From the NCBI GenBank assembly GCA_001567305.1, contig JYPD01000012.1, positions 1 through 64,000 of the forward strand: DNA of 64,000 bases. The letters run 5' to 3'. Origin of the DNA: a candidate division WS6 bacterium OLB21 (GTDB lineage Bacteria > Patescibacteriota > Dojkabacteria > B142 > OLB20). The notes under the pieces are model-generated. The model made no database searches. It was not told the DNA's origin and saw nothing but the letters and a program-made list of their open reading frames with translations. This document shows positions 10,234-21,453 of this stretch, piece by piece (the stretch's first letter is position 1; the number at the start of each line of letters is the position of its first letter). The position numbers and the translations under genes are program-made.

Positions 10234-10466
10234 CTTGCGGGATTAACAACTACTGCAAGAATTAGTATCAGAAATAAAAGTATAACATGCAACGCTGCAT
10301 ATATCATGATTGGAACTCGCAACTTTGTTTTAACTAATCTACCCACAACTAGTGTTTGTTTAGAGATTACGAGCATAGTTAATAAGTGAAGAAGCGTATA
10401 TACTATCGCTCCGATCTTGAGGATTGCTAGTATTATTGTGTATTCTGCCGAGGCAAGATCGTTCAT
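10230..10466 (-). CDS. Small two-TM membrane protein, unknown
   Basis: A 78-residue protein with two strong hydrophobic helices (about residues 10-34 and 50-73) joined by a short basic loop (GRLVKTKLR). It starts at ATG 10464-10466, which overlaps the stop of the PH-like gene as ATGA. It ends in another ATGA overlap with the receptor-like gene, so the three are translationally coupled. I recognise no family. It could be an accessory subunit of the downstream membrane receptor. Confidence 0.72.
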   Translation of the reverse strand: MNDLASAEYTIILAILKIGAIVYTLLHLLTMLVISKQTLVVGRLVKTKLRVPIMIYAALHVILLFLILILAVVVNPAR

Positions 10467-11123
10467 GGTTCTTCCCTTCTTCCGCCACCACGGCGATTCA
10501 TAAATTTACTTAGGTCTGTTAATACATTTCTAAACCAAGTTGGGTCAGGAACAGATTCAAATAGAAATTTTCCGCGATCAGAAGCAGTTGTAACAATAAT
10601 GTCACCATAGTCAAATAAAGCAGGAAGGATTCCGACAACATTTTTGTCTGATGTCCTCGATATTTTTTAATGAAGCCTCTGAGACAAATTTACCGGTAAG
10701 GATTCTAAATTCGATATGAATAAATCTTTGGCTGGTAATTAAATAAATGTCGAAATACCAATCTAAAAGTTTAGCGAACGCGTAACTAATGACAGTTGAG
10801 TAATAAATAAGTGCTAACAAAACCCAAGAGCCAACTGACACAAAATCCCAAAGATTAAAACCTCTGGGTAGAAATTCGGGAAACGAAGCGATAGCCCATT
10901 CAATTGCGGCAATAACGATTATTGGCGTGATTAGGAAGGCTAGAACTCTTAACATCCATCCAAGATTAGTAATTACATGTCTACGCACAAGAATATAAAC
11001 AGATTCTCCCCTGTCTTGTGTGGCAAATTCAACACCTTTCGGATATACATCGAGAGTGCCAAGCAAACTCTTGCGAGGCTTGGGAAGGATTTCACGAATA
11101 GATTGAGGTTCTGGACCTGCCAT
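10463..11123 (-). CDS. Bacterial PH-domain-like membrane protein (frame break)
   Basis: 219 residues. A cytoplasmic N-terminal tail leads to two membrane helices (about residues 60-82 and 95-120), then a YdbS/bPH-type domain with the family pattern WYFDIYLITSQRFIHIEF...GKFVSEASLKNIEDI. It ends in a basic RRGGGRR tail. The frame breaks in the T5 run at 10641-10645. Removing one A in the coding sense restores a domain that continues NVVGILPALFDYGDIIV, typical of bPH_2. It is first in the coupled minus-strand operon leading to smpB and the VirD4-like ATPase. Confidence 0.75.
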
Positions 11124-11160
11124 AATTCATTTTAACAGGAGCAATGGCAGAATAAAATGC

Positions 11161-12901
11161 CTAACCTGTTTTCAAAAACCAGGTTAAACTATATATGTAA
11201 TCGGTGGTGCCTTTTGGCTTAACATTGGCAACCCAGCTATTCCAGACAGCTTTGTAAAGCCAACCTGACATAACTTTGGTGCCATTTGATCCGGTTAATC
11301 TGACTTGTTTGACACGGTTAGAGCCATCTCTAACGAAGGTAATGCTCTGCAGTTCTCCCACTCCGTTTTTAACACCTTTTAAGAAATTGTTCGAACCTCC
11401 TGTGGTATAGTTGTTAGCCGCCCAAGTCAAAAATCCATTTAGATCCGACAAGCTGTAGCTGTTTGTTTTCCATTTCCAGTTTGTATATGAAAACTTGGCT
11501 GCTATGTGGTTGTCATTTACATGTCTTAAGTATGAATAAGGAGTACCTACACCTTCAAAATTTGACCAAACAGTATCGTTATTTGCGGTTCCATAACCTT
11601 GACTATTGTCAGAAGAATAAAGTGCCCTAATTATTTGATTTGTATGTGTGCTTCCACTTGAAATGATCACTTTGTTCAGGGTTTCATCGGCTGCCCACCT
11701 TTTGGCATTCCCACCTTTGTATACCTGACAAGATGCAGTTGTGCAGATTGTTCCGCTGTAACTTGCGGCATAAGACCTGGCAGCAATAACCTGAGCCTTA
11801 ATAGCCTCTTCAGGCCAACAATCCCAAACAGTGTTTGGATTATCAATTACATACTTTTGTGGATTTTGCGTTACTTGCTCTTGATTACCACAGGCTTTGT
11901 CTGGAACTTCTCCAAGACCTGCGACATAGTCATTAAGATCCATTACACCGTAGCCTTGCACAGATATTGTTCCAGATCGCTCTTCAACTCTGGTTTGGGT
12001 GTAATAAAAATTTAATATCTGCTCTGCAGTCCAGCCTTTTTGTGCTGCACCATAAGCACCAAATTGAGACAAACCGACTCCGTGACCTTGATACAAATCT
12101 CTGCCGGTACCTTCAAAAAACAGTTCTCCGCTAATGATGACGACATCATCGACCGGTCCACCACCGACTAGTTTATTTTCTTCGGCTAGAATTGCTTTTT
12201 GTTCTTCGGTTAATTGTTCGATTCTTTGTTGAACCTGACCCATTTGTCCGCGAATTGATCCGGCATTAGAAGATGACGAGGCAATGGTGTTGTTAAGACT
12301 GGCAATCTTTTGTTCTAAGGACTTCTTTTTTTTCGGCCAGTGCAGTTTTATCTTTCTCTAATTCACCGATCTGAACAGCGTAAGTTTCGCTTGTTTGTTC
12401 AAGATCGTTTAGCTCGGCCGAAATCCCAAGTATCTGTCGCCTTGATTCTTCGGCAATATATTCTTGATAAACAGCCGTTTTCAAAAAATCATCAGATCCG
12501 ATAATTTGGGTGGTTGTTGAATTTGTTTTCCAAATAATATACGACTGAGTAATTTCTTGATCTTGCACTTTTTGCATCTCCTCTTTTTGTAAACTTTTAA
12601 GGGAAATTGTCTGTTCAAGGTTCTGGCGCTCGAGTTCGTTTATCTCTAGCTGAGTTTCAACATCAGTAAGTTCAGCTTTTACTCGTTCAATTTCTGAAAG
12701 TGTAGAATTTTTGTTTGCCTCGCTGGCTTTGAGAGTGTCTTGCGCTTTTTTTAGCTTGGCAGCTAGTTCTTCGAGTTCTTTTTGTTTAGCGATTATTTCT
12801 TGGTTGATCTCGTCGGATGTTTTTGCATAAACGGCTATAGGAGAATAGATTCCTGCCAGCAGAACGAATATTAAACTGAAGATCACAAATTTGCTTTTCA
12901 T
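11161..12901 (-). CDS. Secreted coiled-coil protein with SpoIID/LytB domain (frame break)
   Basis: 579 residues. A signal peptide (residues 1-26, ending VYA) precedes a long coiled coil rich in E, K and L of the PcsB/CwlO type (about 30-215). A C-terminal SpoIID/LytB amidase-enhancer domain follows with GHGVGLSQFGAYG, ILNFYYT, and the VIAARSYA helix. SpoIID-family proteins act on peptidoglycan glycan strands or activate amidases. The frame breaks in the T8 run at 12326-12333. Removing one base joins the two parts exactly. Likely involved in wall remodelling during division. Confidence 0.85.
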
Positions 12902-12963
12902 CTAATAGATGTAGCGTTTATCTACATCTATTGTTACACATAATCGCAAGTATATACAACGAA

Positions 12964-15074
12964 CTAGACATGCAGGATGTTGTCGCCCCATTCTTCGTAC
13001 TCAAGATAATGCGAAAAAAACAATATTTGATGATTTTGCATGAGCTCTTTTAAAATAACACCCGCCTGCTCTCTGCGTTTGGCGTCAAAGGTGACAAATG
13101 GGTCGTCAAGGATTATTGGTAGAGAATCTGCAGGATGGAGCGTTTTAATTAACGCTAACCTTGTGACGAAATATATCTGATCAACTGTTCCGGCTGACAA
13201 TGCAGATGTAGGGTCGAGCCAATCATTTTTTTCGCTACTGAATACCTCGAGAGAAAAGTTTTCTAAGAGCCTAGCGTCTTTGTATCTACCTGCTGTGATA
13301 ACAGGAAGATACTTTTCGATATATTCTGATACTTTGCTTTGTACAGATTTTGCAGTGTGGGCAATAGCCTCTTTAAGTTTTTGCAGGGCCAGATTATAAA
13401 CTTGTTCTTGACGCAGATAATAATCTAACCTTGATTTTGCAGTTCCAAGTTTTTCTTCAAGTACGGCTATCATTTCTGAATCAACCTGCGCGTCTTGGCT
13501 TCGAATCTTTGAGGCTGTGCTTTCTTCTTTAAGTTTGCCTTGTTCAAGAAGAAGCAGATCTAACTCTCTTCGTTTAGCCAAGAATGCTTGCGAATCTAAT
13601 TTAGCTGCCCTGACTTTTTCGTCTAAGACATTGTGTTCGATGGATTTTATCTCGGTTAGGATTTCTATCTGTTCTTTATTAATGTCATCGATTTTTTTGT
13701 TTCCAAGCAGGCCACTAATGCGATTTTCTAACTCCTTTTTTTGCTCATGCAACGCTTTGTAATCTGCTTTGCGAGTGTAGAAATCTTGCTCACTGTCTAC
13801 GGAAAATTTTGAAAGTAGATTTTGCAGATGAAGTTGCGACTTTTCGAGCATTTCGTTTTTATGAGCGATCTGGTTTTCAATTCTGATTCTTGCGGATTCG
13901 TCTGTTTGTTGATCAGGTTCTTTTGTTTTTAGTGCAAAGAATAAAACCAGCGCTAAAGCAAGCCCGACCAGTAAAAGAACTGGCGAATTTAGACTTAACG
14001 CCAGAGCCAACGAAACAAAAATAATAACTGCAGACGAAAGTATTTGTTTGCTATTTATTGATGCTTGCTTTTTAACCTGTTGCGGTTTTGGAATTAGTGG
14101 CATTTCTTGAAGTTCGATTTCTGTGTTTTTTATATATGTTGCAACCTCGGTAATCTCGCGGGCAACGGCATCTAGATCTGAAACTTTTACAAATGCTGAA
14201 AACTGCTGAAGCTGAATATCGAACTGCTTAATTTTAATGTTTGATTCTTCGACAGTTTTAAGCTGAGATTCAGTTTCGTTAAGTCTTTCTTTAAGTTCTG
14301 CAATTTTTGCTTCTGCCTCTTCTCTTTTTTTATGATTTTCTATTAGCTCTCTTAAGGCAGTGATTTTGTTTTCGACATCTTCAAGCTTTCCAGTGCTTTC
14401 TTTTCCGCTTTTTTTTAGCTTCGAGCAGTAAAGCAAATTCTGATTTCTTTTCTTGTAACTGAGCTTCTAATGATGCGACCAGTTCTTCTGTCTGTTTAAT
14501 TTCTCCGGGATTCTTTGCCAAGCGATCTAAACCTTTTCTAAGATCTTTTATTCTATTCTCTAGTTCAGCAATTACCGCCTGAGCACCACCTTCGTTTGAT
14601 GAACTGACAGCATTTTGAAGTGCTGCAGAAAATTCTTTGTAGCTTTTAAAATTCAGTAAATCCTTATGACGAATAAACGAGGTTGATAAGTATATATCTT
14701 GAGCAGGAATGCCAAGAAGCCTTTGAAGTTCGTTACTGACCTGTAGAAAACCTTCTATAGATGTGTTTTTATCAAGATTAATAAGAACAACACTTCCTTG
14801 GGCAAAGTCCTTTTCGAGCCTGTACAACTTGCTTTCGGTTTCAAATTCTAGAGCAAGAAACGCTTTATTCTGACCCTGCCAAGACTGAATTCTTTGCGCT
14901 GTATTCTTGGACTTGGTTGCAGGATCGGTAAAGAGAGCATCTAGAATCGCGTCGGCAATTGTAGATTTTCCTTGTTCGTTTTGCCCGGTAATAACATTTA
15001 AGCCTGATGAAAAAATTAAATGTTTTATCTGCGAACCGCTTATAGTTTTTTAGGTATAGGCTTTTAATGATCAT
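12964..15074 (-). CDS. YhaN/SbcC-like ABC-type ATPase with internal membrane hairpin (frame breaks)
   Basis: 702 residues of the Rad50/SbcC/YhaN family. Walker A is GQNEQGKST near residue 35, followed by coiled coils, two adjacent membrane helices (about residues 345-385), more coiled coil, then the signature LSAGTVDQIYF and Walker B PIILDDPF. B. subtilis YhaN also carries such a membrane hairpin, which separates it from soluble SbcC. The start ATG (15072-15074) overlaps the stop of the nuclease gene by 11 bases. Frame breaks lie in the A6 run 15011-15016 and the T8 run 14409-14416, each one base too many. It pairs with the upstream metallophosphoesterase in DNA end processing. Confidence 0.82.
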
Positions 15075-16178
15075 CGGTAATTGGTCTAAGCATAGATACA
15101 CCAAGTCTGAGCGCATCGTCGGCAAGGTCTGGATCGGAACTAGTTTGTTTGTACTCTTGAACTAGACGAATGTATCTGCCAATAATAGTATCGGCCGGAA
15201 ACGAAGCCAACTCGGAATCGCTGAGCTGAAATTCTGTTTTATCAGATATTTTTGCGTAGAAACAAATGTCTGCAAGCAGGGTTTTTATAGCATCGATATC
15301 GGGTGCATTATCTAAGCCGACATTGCCTTCGAGAGTAAGATCTAAGAAGTCATGCTTATTAACTTTTGTATTAATATGAGTTATAAGTTCGGCTGTGTTT
15401 AACTCTGAATTGATTGAGTACTTTTCTGTATGGACTGACCTGTGACCAATTCTGATTGGTTCTACCGAAACAGTTTCGCCAAGTTCGACCTTAAGAATGC
15501 TACCTGCACCTGTTTGATCTGCTTGCAAAACCTCTGGCGAGCCACAGTACCAAGCCTTGGTTTTGACAGTACCGACATTTAGGCTACTATGCCAATCGCC
15601 TAAAGCCACATATGCTAAGCCTGAATCTTCGATGTTTTGCTTGTAGATTGGTGAGTTTTCTGGCTTTGCCATTAGATCTACGGAACCGTGAAATACTCCA
15701 ATAGCAGGTAGAGATTTATCTACGCTTAGTTCTGCAAGCGGAGAAACTTTTGTAACTCTGTCTTTGGTTGCTGTTCCATAAACATTAATGCCTAGCTCCG
15801 GAAAAGTTTTTAATGTCGGTTTGTGCTCGCGAAAAATATGGAGCCCCTGCTCTTCGAGTTTTGCAAAAGCGTCTGTAGCAAATATTGAACCCGTTTCGAG
15901 ACGATCGTGATTACCCGGAATAAGTGCAACTTTTACACCTGCGCCAAGCAACTGTGAAAAAACTACCTGAACTTGTGTGACATCGGCACTAGATGGATAG
16001 GGAGAATCGAAGAGATCGCCGGCAAGAACCAGTAGATCGGCTTCTTGGGCTTGTGCAACTTCTGGAATTTTGGCAAAAGTCTGCGAAGAAGATCTCGTTG
16101 CTCGCCAGCCTTACCAGCAAGAAAGCCGAACTTGGAACCTAAATGAATATCGCTTGTATGTAGTATTGTGATTGCCAT
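15064..16178 (-). CDS. YhaO/SbcD-like DNA exonuclease (metallophosphoesterase, frame break)
   Basis: A 371-residue Mre11-family nuclease. Metal-binding motifs appear in order: DIHLG near the N terminus, then GDLFD, GNHDR, FHGSVD and GDWH, each with the expected Asp/His. The C-terminal part (about 250-371) is a helical adaptor, as in YhaO. The frame breaks near 16092-16098 with one base missing. The corrected frame recovers the GDLFD motif, which supports the repair. It is coupled to the YhaN-like ATPase and likely forms a nuclease-ATPase complex acting on DNA ends. Confidence 0.85.
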
Positions 16179-16241
16179 AAAACAAGTTTACTTGAATACA
16201 GTGTTAAATAAAAGTGTAACTAGGTAAACGCACTTTCACCA

Positions 16242-16250
16242 TGCTATAAT
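16242..16250 (+). promoter_or_regulatory. Extended -10 promoter element
   Basis: TGCTATAAT is a perfect extended -10 (TGn-TATAAT), 36 bases upstream of the ATG at 16287. No convincing -35 is visible, as is usual for extended -10 promoters. Confidence 0.55.
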
Positions 16251-16286
16251 CTATTATAAATTTATTATGTCTATCTTAATAACAGA

Positions 16287-16511
16287 ATGAATCCAGAAAC
16301 GACTCCCACAATAAAGGATAATGATAGATTTATCTTGAAATCAACTCTAAGATTAATTGGCATAGCTTATGCAGGTAGCCTTATTGCGATAACCATTTTC
16401 CCTCCAATAATTACTGGAATCAGATTTCTTGCAGCAATTGCAGAACTTCAACAAGGAAACCCACTTGCCGCTGCAGAATTTCCCGACTTAATTGGTGGCT
16501 ACCAGCCATAA
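16287..16511 (+). CDS. Small single-TM protein, unknown
   Basis: 74 residues. A charged N terminus is followed by one or two hydrophobic stretches (about residues 22-50, IGIAYAGSLIAITIFPPIITGIRFL) and a short Ala- and Gln-rich end. It has its own extended -10 promoter and stands alone between the nuclease pair and a 265-base gap. No family recognised. Coding is supported by codon use and the promoter only. Confidence 0.5.
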   Translation: MNPETTPTIKDNDRFILKSTLRLIGIAYAGSLIAITIFPPIITGIRFLAAIAELQQGNPLAAAEFPDLIGGYQP

Positions 16512-16776
16512 TAGTTATAGGCTTATAATCAACTAAGACACCTACACTCTTAGGCTAATTTCAAGCACGAATTATAAAGCGCGCATAATTTTCGCAACAA
16601 ACAGTCAACACCTTCGTAGTTATTTATTAAGAATATACGATAGTTATCCACACAAATGCCCAATTACGATATTATTAAATATTTCTTAATAGATGATATA
16701 TATACTTAAGATATATTTACTATAGGTTTACTTTCTGTGTGATTCGTTATATAATTGCAGAGTAGATATAACAGCT
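16512..16776. other. AT-rich intergenic stretch with one DnaA-box-like site
   Basis: No open frame of note. It contains one perfect TTATCCACA at 16644-16652, several AT-rich tracts and the promoter of the next gene. One box alone is not evidence of an origin. Confidence 0.5.
16727..16755 (+). promoter_or_regulatory. Strong sigma-70-type promoter for the 16777 gene
   Basis: TTTACT (16727-16732), a 17-base spacer, and TATAAT (16750-16755). The implied start of transcription near 16762 leaves a leader of about 15 bases before ATG 16777. Confidence 0.75.
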
Positions 16777-17946
16777 ATGCAAGAAACAACACAAACAGCT
16801 CTTGGTCTTCCAAATAGAAAAGTTACTGGGCCGTTAAACCCACTAACTACGAGCGCAAACGGGGATTCACATTCCGATCCTACCCCACTTCAAGATAGGG
16901 AAACCAGACAAATCGTGCCTGCATATCCATCAATCGATAATATTCTAACTTATCTGTACCTCGAGGAAAGACTAGCTACTCATGGCCTTTCATCAGATCG
17001 CATCGCACAAATCCAAGAAAGAATATCGGGTGTTTTAGGTAATCAAGGCTCAGTAAATATTATTATTGGCGATGCTCTAAGAAATCCAAGTATTAGACCC
17101 ATATTAATGACCGGAATAGAGGCCTTTGACAAGGCTATGCCTGTCTTCCTCGCCCCCTTCTTTGAACATCCTGATTCAACGCTTACTTTTTCCATTCAGC
17201 ATCCAAGTGAAGCACTCAATGACCTCGCTGCAATAGGTAGCGAAAGATACAGAGTATTTGCTTTAGCGAAGGGTTGGAATATTCCATCATTACATGGGGA
17301 GAATCAGCACAGCGTTGATGTTGATCCAAATGACCTTGCTTCGTATCATGTCAAAGTCATTAACAAGCACGAAGATATTCTTGGATCTATGAGAATAGTC
17401 TGGTGCGAAAAACCACAGCCAAGTAAAACCCTTGAAGATATCTTAGACTCATCGTCCTTTCTGGTATTTAATGCGATTAGTGACAGGGGAGAAGTTATTA
17501 ACAAGACAATTGAGGCATGTCAACACATTGAAGGACTAGAAACTGCCATCATAGAGGGAAGACTTGTGACATTTGAAAGGCTGATTGGCGCAAATTACGA
17601 AGATATATATGGAGAAAATAGCAATATCAATTATCGAAACGGAACGCTTGCAATAATGGGTGTATTGACACTGCTTACTTCTGCTTGGCTACTCGAGAAA
17701 GGCATGGATATGGCGATAATACAAGCCGACAGACTAAATAGCGGAATTTATGAAGAAAACTTTAGAGGTGCACTTCATTTGATTCACAATCATAGCGAAA
17801 TGAAGTACAAACATGGAAAGGTAATACAAGATGAAACTAATACCTACATTCTTGATCTCAAGAAAGCAAGAGACCTCATACTAACAAACATGGATACTCT
17901 AAGCGGATTTGCCAAATATGCACTTAACCTAGTAAGAGAGCCCTAG
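16777..17946 (+). CDS. Conserved-looking protein of unknown function
   Basis: 389 residues. A disordered N terminus (about 1-45, rich in T, S, P and N) precedes an alpha/beta-looking body. One hydrophobic segment (about residues 286-306, LAIMGVLTLLTSAWLLEKGMDMA) could be membrane-associated or a buried helix. There is no signal peptide and no motif that I recognise. The gene has a strong promoter and is monocistronic, lying directly upstream of the first histidine kinase. The length and codon use indicate a real gene. Confidence 0.65.
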   Translation: MQETTQTALGLPNRKVTGPLNPLTTSANGDSHSDPTPLQDRETRQIVPAYPSIDNILTYLYLEERLATHGLSSDRIAQIQERISGVLGNQGSVNIIIGDALRNPSIRPILMTGIEAFDKAMPVFLAPFFEHPDSTLTFSIQHPSEALNDLAAIGSERYRVFALAKGWNIPSLHGENQHSVDVDPNDLASYHVKVINKHEDILGSMRIVWCEKPQPSKTLEDILDSSSFLVFNAISDRGEVINKTIEACQHIEGLETAIIEGRLVTFERLIGANYEDIYGENSNINYRNGTLAIMGVLTLLTSAWLLEKGMDMAIIQADRLNSGIYEENFRGALHLIHNHSEMKYKHGKVIQDETNTYILDLKKARDLILTNMDTLSGFAKYALNLVREP

Positions 17947-17998
17947 TTTGCTTAGTTGCAAGGTTGAGACTATTATAGTAATCAATAATATCTAAGTT

Positions 17999-20319
17999 AT
18001 GATTACTGTTCTTTATACAGTTACAATTCTTCACTTTGTACTTGCTGCTTTTGTTATCTTCAAAGACAAGAAAAATCCTGTAAATATTACATTTTCACTG
18101 TTCCTCGTGGGTGGAGCTTTATGGTCGCTCACAAATGCCCTGTTTCAGGAAGCATTAACCGAGCAGGAAATGTTTGGCTGGGCCGCAGCATCTTACTCTG
18201 CGGCAACGGTGATGCTCTTCTTTCTGGCACTTTTTTCCAAACTTATGATCGCAGGCACCTAGGCAAGAAGACTGCAATTGCTCTGGCTCTAACAGGATTA
18301 ATATCTTTCATAGTTGTTTACATTCCCGATTTCGTTCTAAAAGGTGTCAATTTTGAGGGGAAAGCAATTATCGGAGGCCCTGCCCTGCCGTTATTGTTTG
18401 CGACATATATTGCTCTAATGTTCTTTACACTAATCACTCTATATAGAGGAATGATTTTAGCAACTGCTCGCAGAAAAATGCAGCTTAAACTGGTGTTCTA
18501 TGGAATCCTAGTAGTTGTTCTTATCGGAAATACTACCAACCTGATACTGCCTTCATTGAATGTATACTCGTTGGTTGCATTTGGCCCGTCATTCTCTTTG
18601 GTATTCCTGTCGCTTGTAGCCGTAGCGATTCTAAAGTACCAACTGTTAGACATCCGTTTCTTGCTAGGTCGCGTGATTTACTACACCCTACTTGCAGCAC
18701 TCGTATATATTGCCTTTTACTTCTTTGTTAATTTTTACGAACTTACTTTCGGTTCAACAACCTCAATTCCGACTCTTATAGTTGGCGTACCGATTGCTTA
18801 TGCATTTGTACTTGCCTTCTCTGCCTTTGACTCGATCGTAAAAAACTACACTGATACACAACTGATCAATCCGGGATACAATCCTTTAGAAACAATAGAC
18901 CAGCTGACTAGAGCAACTAATCAGATGCTTGATCTTCAGGACATTGCTGAAATATCTTTGGCCACAATTGCCAAAACTATTCGTCCATCAATTGCAGGTT
19001 TGGTTATCGACACAAAAGGATCTGCCTGGAAAACCTTTTCGCATAAAACGGAACTGGATCTTAACTCAAAGGATTATAGTTTCATTGCATCGCTTTTTAA
19101 GGTAGACGAGTTCAAACCGATTTTGCTTGATCTGTTAGATATCGACATCACCAATTCCCCTAATCTGACTAATCAGGCGATCCTGAAAATTATGCATCGA
19201 GACAACATACATGCAATAGTACCTATTAAAGACAACGAAAACATAATTGGACTTCTCGCTCTGGGCGCAAAAGATGGAAACAGTCCATACAACATGCAAG
19301 ATATTCGCCTACTAGAGGGAATATCAGGAAACCTAGGTTTGGCTATTAATCGATCGCTTTTATACAGAGAGATTCAGCAATTCAACAAAGACCTGCAAAG
19401 AAAAGTTGAACAGGCAACATCAGAACTTAAAGAGAAAAACAGTAATCTCGAAGTAGCACTTGCCAAGATAGAAGAAATCCGCAGACAAGAAAGAGACATG
19501 ATAGATGTTATGGGTCACGAACTACGCACTCCTATCTCGATTGTCAGAAATGCCCTAATGGTTCTTGATGGCAAGTTTAAAAAGAATGCAGGAGAAATCC
19601 CTAAAGAGATGCTTGGAAAATATCTGGAAATGGCGATTGAATCAGTCAAACGCGAACTGATTCTTATTGAAACTTTTCTATCTGCAACAAAAGTTGAAGG
19701 TAATAGAATCCAGCTTCGACTACAAAAGATTGACCTAAACGATGTGGTTAATGACTCGCTTGAAGCTCTTGGTAGAGACGCCAAGACCAAAGGATTAAAC
19801 ATTATTCACAAACCAAGCAAAGAACCGATTTACGCTTATGCAGACAGAGTCCGCACCCAAGAAATTATGGATAATTTTGTAAGTAATGCCATTAAATACA
19901 CACCCAGAGGGAGTATAACAATCGATGTTAAGGCAGATAAGAAATGGGTAACGGCAACTGTTAAAGATACGGGCGTAGGAATTTCCAGACAGGATCTGGA
20001 AAAACTCGGCAAAAAGTTCTTTAGGGCTCAACCGCACTACAGCGCAACAGATGGCGCCAGACCAAGCGGAACAGGACTTGGTCTTTATGTAACCTTTGAA
20101 CTGATCGATATAATGAACGGAAAGAGAATTATTACAAGCGAGCTCGGAAAAGGTTCTACCTTCGGATTTGCTCTGCCAATATTTGATGGACAAGAAGAAA
20201 AACAGATCGATCAGACATTTATGACCGATCCAAGCCTTGCCAGTGAAACAGTAGACAACTATGCAGGTAAGCCAATCAATAGAGCCTTAAACAGGTTTAT
20301 GAACAGAGAAGAAATCTAG
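17999..20319 (+). CDS. Membrane sensor histidine kinase with GAF domain (frame break)
   Basis: 773 residues. The N-terminal sensor has about eight membrane helices (residues 1-250, 7TM-type histidine kinase N domain). A GAF domain (about 270-420) and a coiled coil follow, then HisKA with the phospho-acceptor His near 506 in MGHELRTP. HATPase_c carries the N box DNFVSNAIKY, G1 DTGVGIS and G2 GTGLGLY. The frame breaks in the T6 run at 18231-18236, where one T is missing. Its stop TAG and that of the convergent synthase share the palindrome CTAG at 20316-20319. No response regulator is in the window. Its catalytic core is strikingly similar to the second kinase at 22346. Confidence 0.85.
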
Positions 20320-21386
20320 TATTCTCTGTTAATCATATAATCAGCAACACCATCTAAGAATTCTCTGCCCTCCCCTTGCCACTCGAGTCTAGTTTCTAGT
20401 GCAGCTTTTGCCTGGGCTACAAACTTTCTTGTTTGTTCTTGTGAGTATTCCAAAGAACCTGTATCGCGGATAATCTGTCTGACCTTGTCGGCATCTTTCT
20501 GAGTTATATTATGATTACCAAGTGCCTGAGTTATTGTTTTCACCTGTTTTGGAGTTCCGTTTTCTAAAGCCTTGATTATTAAAAGTGTGTGTTTTCCCTC
20601 TCGCAAGTCAGAAGTATTTGCTTTGCCTAGCTTTTCTTCGTCTCCAAACATGCCAAGGATATCGTCTTGGATTTGAAAAGCTATCCCAGCAGGAATAGCA
20701 TAGTCTGTTAAGACTTTCACATCATCGTCAGTCGCACCTGCAAGAATTGCACCAACCGAGATCGGAGTTTCGTAGGTATATGTTGCGGTCTTAAACTCAT
20801 GAACCAAAAAGACATCTTCCTCGCTAACACTTTTTCTTACAGAGCCTACTACATCTAGCATTTGTCCATAACCTACGGTTACAATCTGCTTATGAAGTTT
20901 GCTTAGTGCTTTAACCTTTAGCGGAGCATCAAAGTCTGAATCGGTTAAAATATCACAAGCAAGATGACAGGCAATATCTCCAAGATTAATCGCCATACTT
21001 TCTCCAAAATGGACCGGATCTTGCATTCCATACTGTTGCCTATGGACATCTGCGTATATTGTATGAATTGTCGCTCCTCCTCTGCGTAAAGCGTCCTGAT
21101 CCATAACATCATCGTGAATCAATAGGTACGACTGGATGATTTCGATAAAGGCAGATACTCGCAGAGCCTCTTCTGAATTCTTGCCACGAAGCATAAGATA
21201 GGTATAATACATTAAGGCTGCACGCAAACGCTTGGCTTTTCTGAGAGTATATTCTTTTAGATAAGTCACCGCAGAATGTGCCACCGGAGATATATTCTTA
21301 GCTTGCGGGACAACTTGGTCAAAATATTCATCTAGAAGTGGTTCAAGTTTATTTCTAAACTGCTCTAGTGTTTGTTTTGCGTCCAT
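20316..21386 (-). CDS. Polyprenyl diphosphate synthase (trans, short chain)
   Basis: A 356-residue class I isoprenyl diphosphate synthase that extends allylic diphosphates with IPP. The first Asp-rich motif is HDDVMDQD (D92, D93, D96). The second is QIQDDILGMFGD (D241, D242), followed by the lid-like GKANTSDLREGKHTLL, a form common in GGPP synthases. Tyr87, five residues before the first motif, suggests a short product (C15-C20). That is an inference from known chain-length rules. It lies divergent from the UbiA-like gene and convergent with a sensor kinase. Its product would be the natural substrate for the UbiA-like enzyme. Confidence 0.9.
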   Translation of the reverse strand: MDAKQTLEQFRNKLEPLLDEYFDQVVPQAKNISPVAHSAVTYLKEYTLRKAKRLRAALMYYTYLMLRGKNSEEALRVSAFIEIIQSYLLIHDDVMDQDALRRGGATIHTIYADVHRQQYGMQDPVHFGESMAINLGDIACHLACDILTDSDFDAPLKVKALSKLHKQIVTVGYGQMLDVVGSVRKSVSEEDVFLVHEFKTATYTYETPISVGAILAGATDDDVKVLTDYAIPAGIAFQIQDDILGMFGDEEKLGKANTSDLREGKHTLLIIKALENGTPKQVKTITQALGNHNITQKDADKVRQIIRDTGSLEYSQEQTRKFVAQAKAALETRLEWQGEGREFLDGVADYMINREY

Positions 21387-21453
21387 ATTGATGTAAAGTG
21401 ATGATGGATATATTTTCCACGATTATATAGCAGAAACTGGGTTAGGTCTAACA

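Noticed and set aside
16644-16652. Replication origin suggested by TTATCCACA in an AT-rich gap
   Set aside because: Only one DnaA box is seen, with no dnaA, dnaN or cluster of boxes nearby.
20316-21386. ComQ-type pheromone-modifying enzyme
   Set aside because: Both Asp-rich motifs and the full length of a normal prenyl diphosphate synthase are intact, and no ComX-like small gene lies next to it. Only the general idea is kept as speculation.
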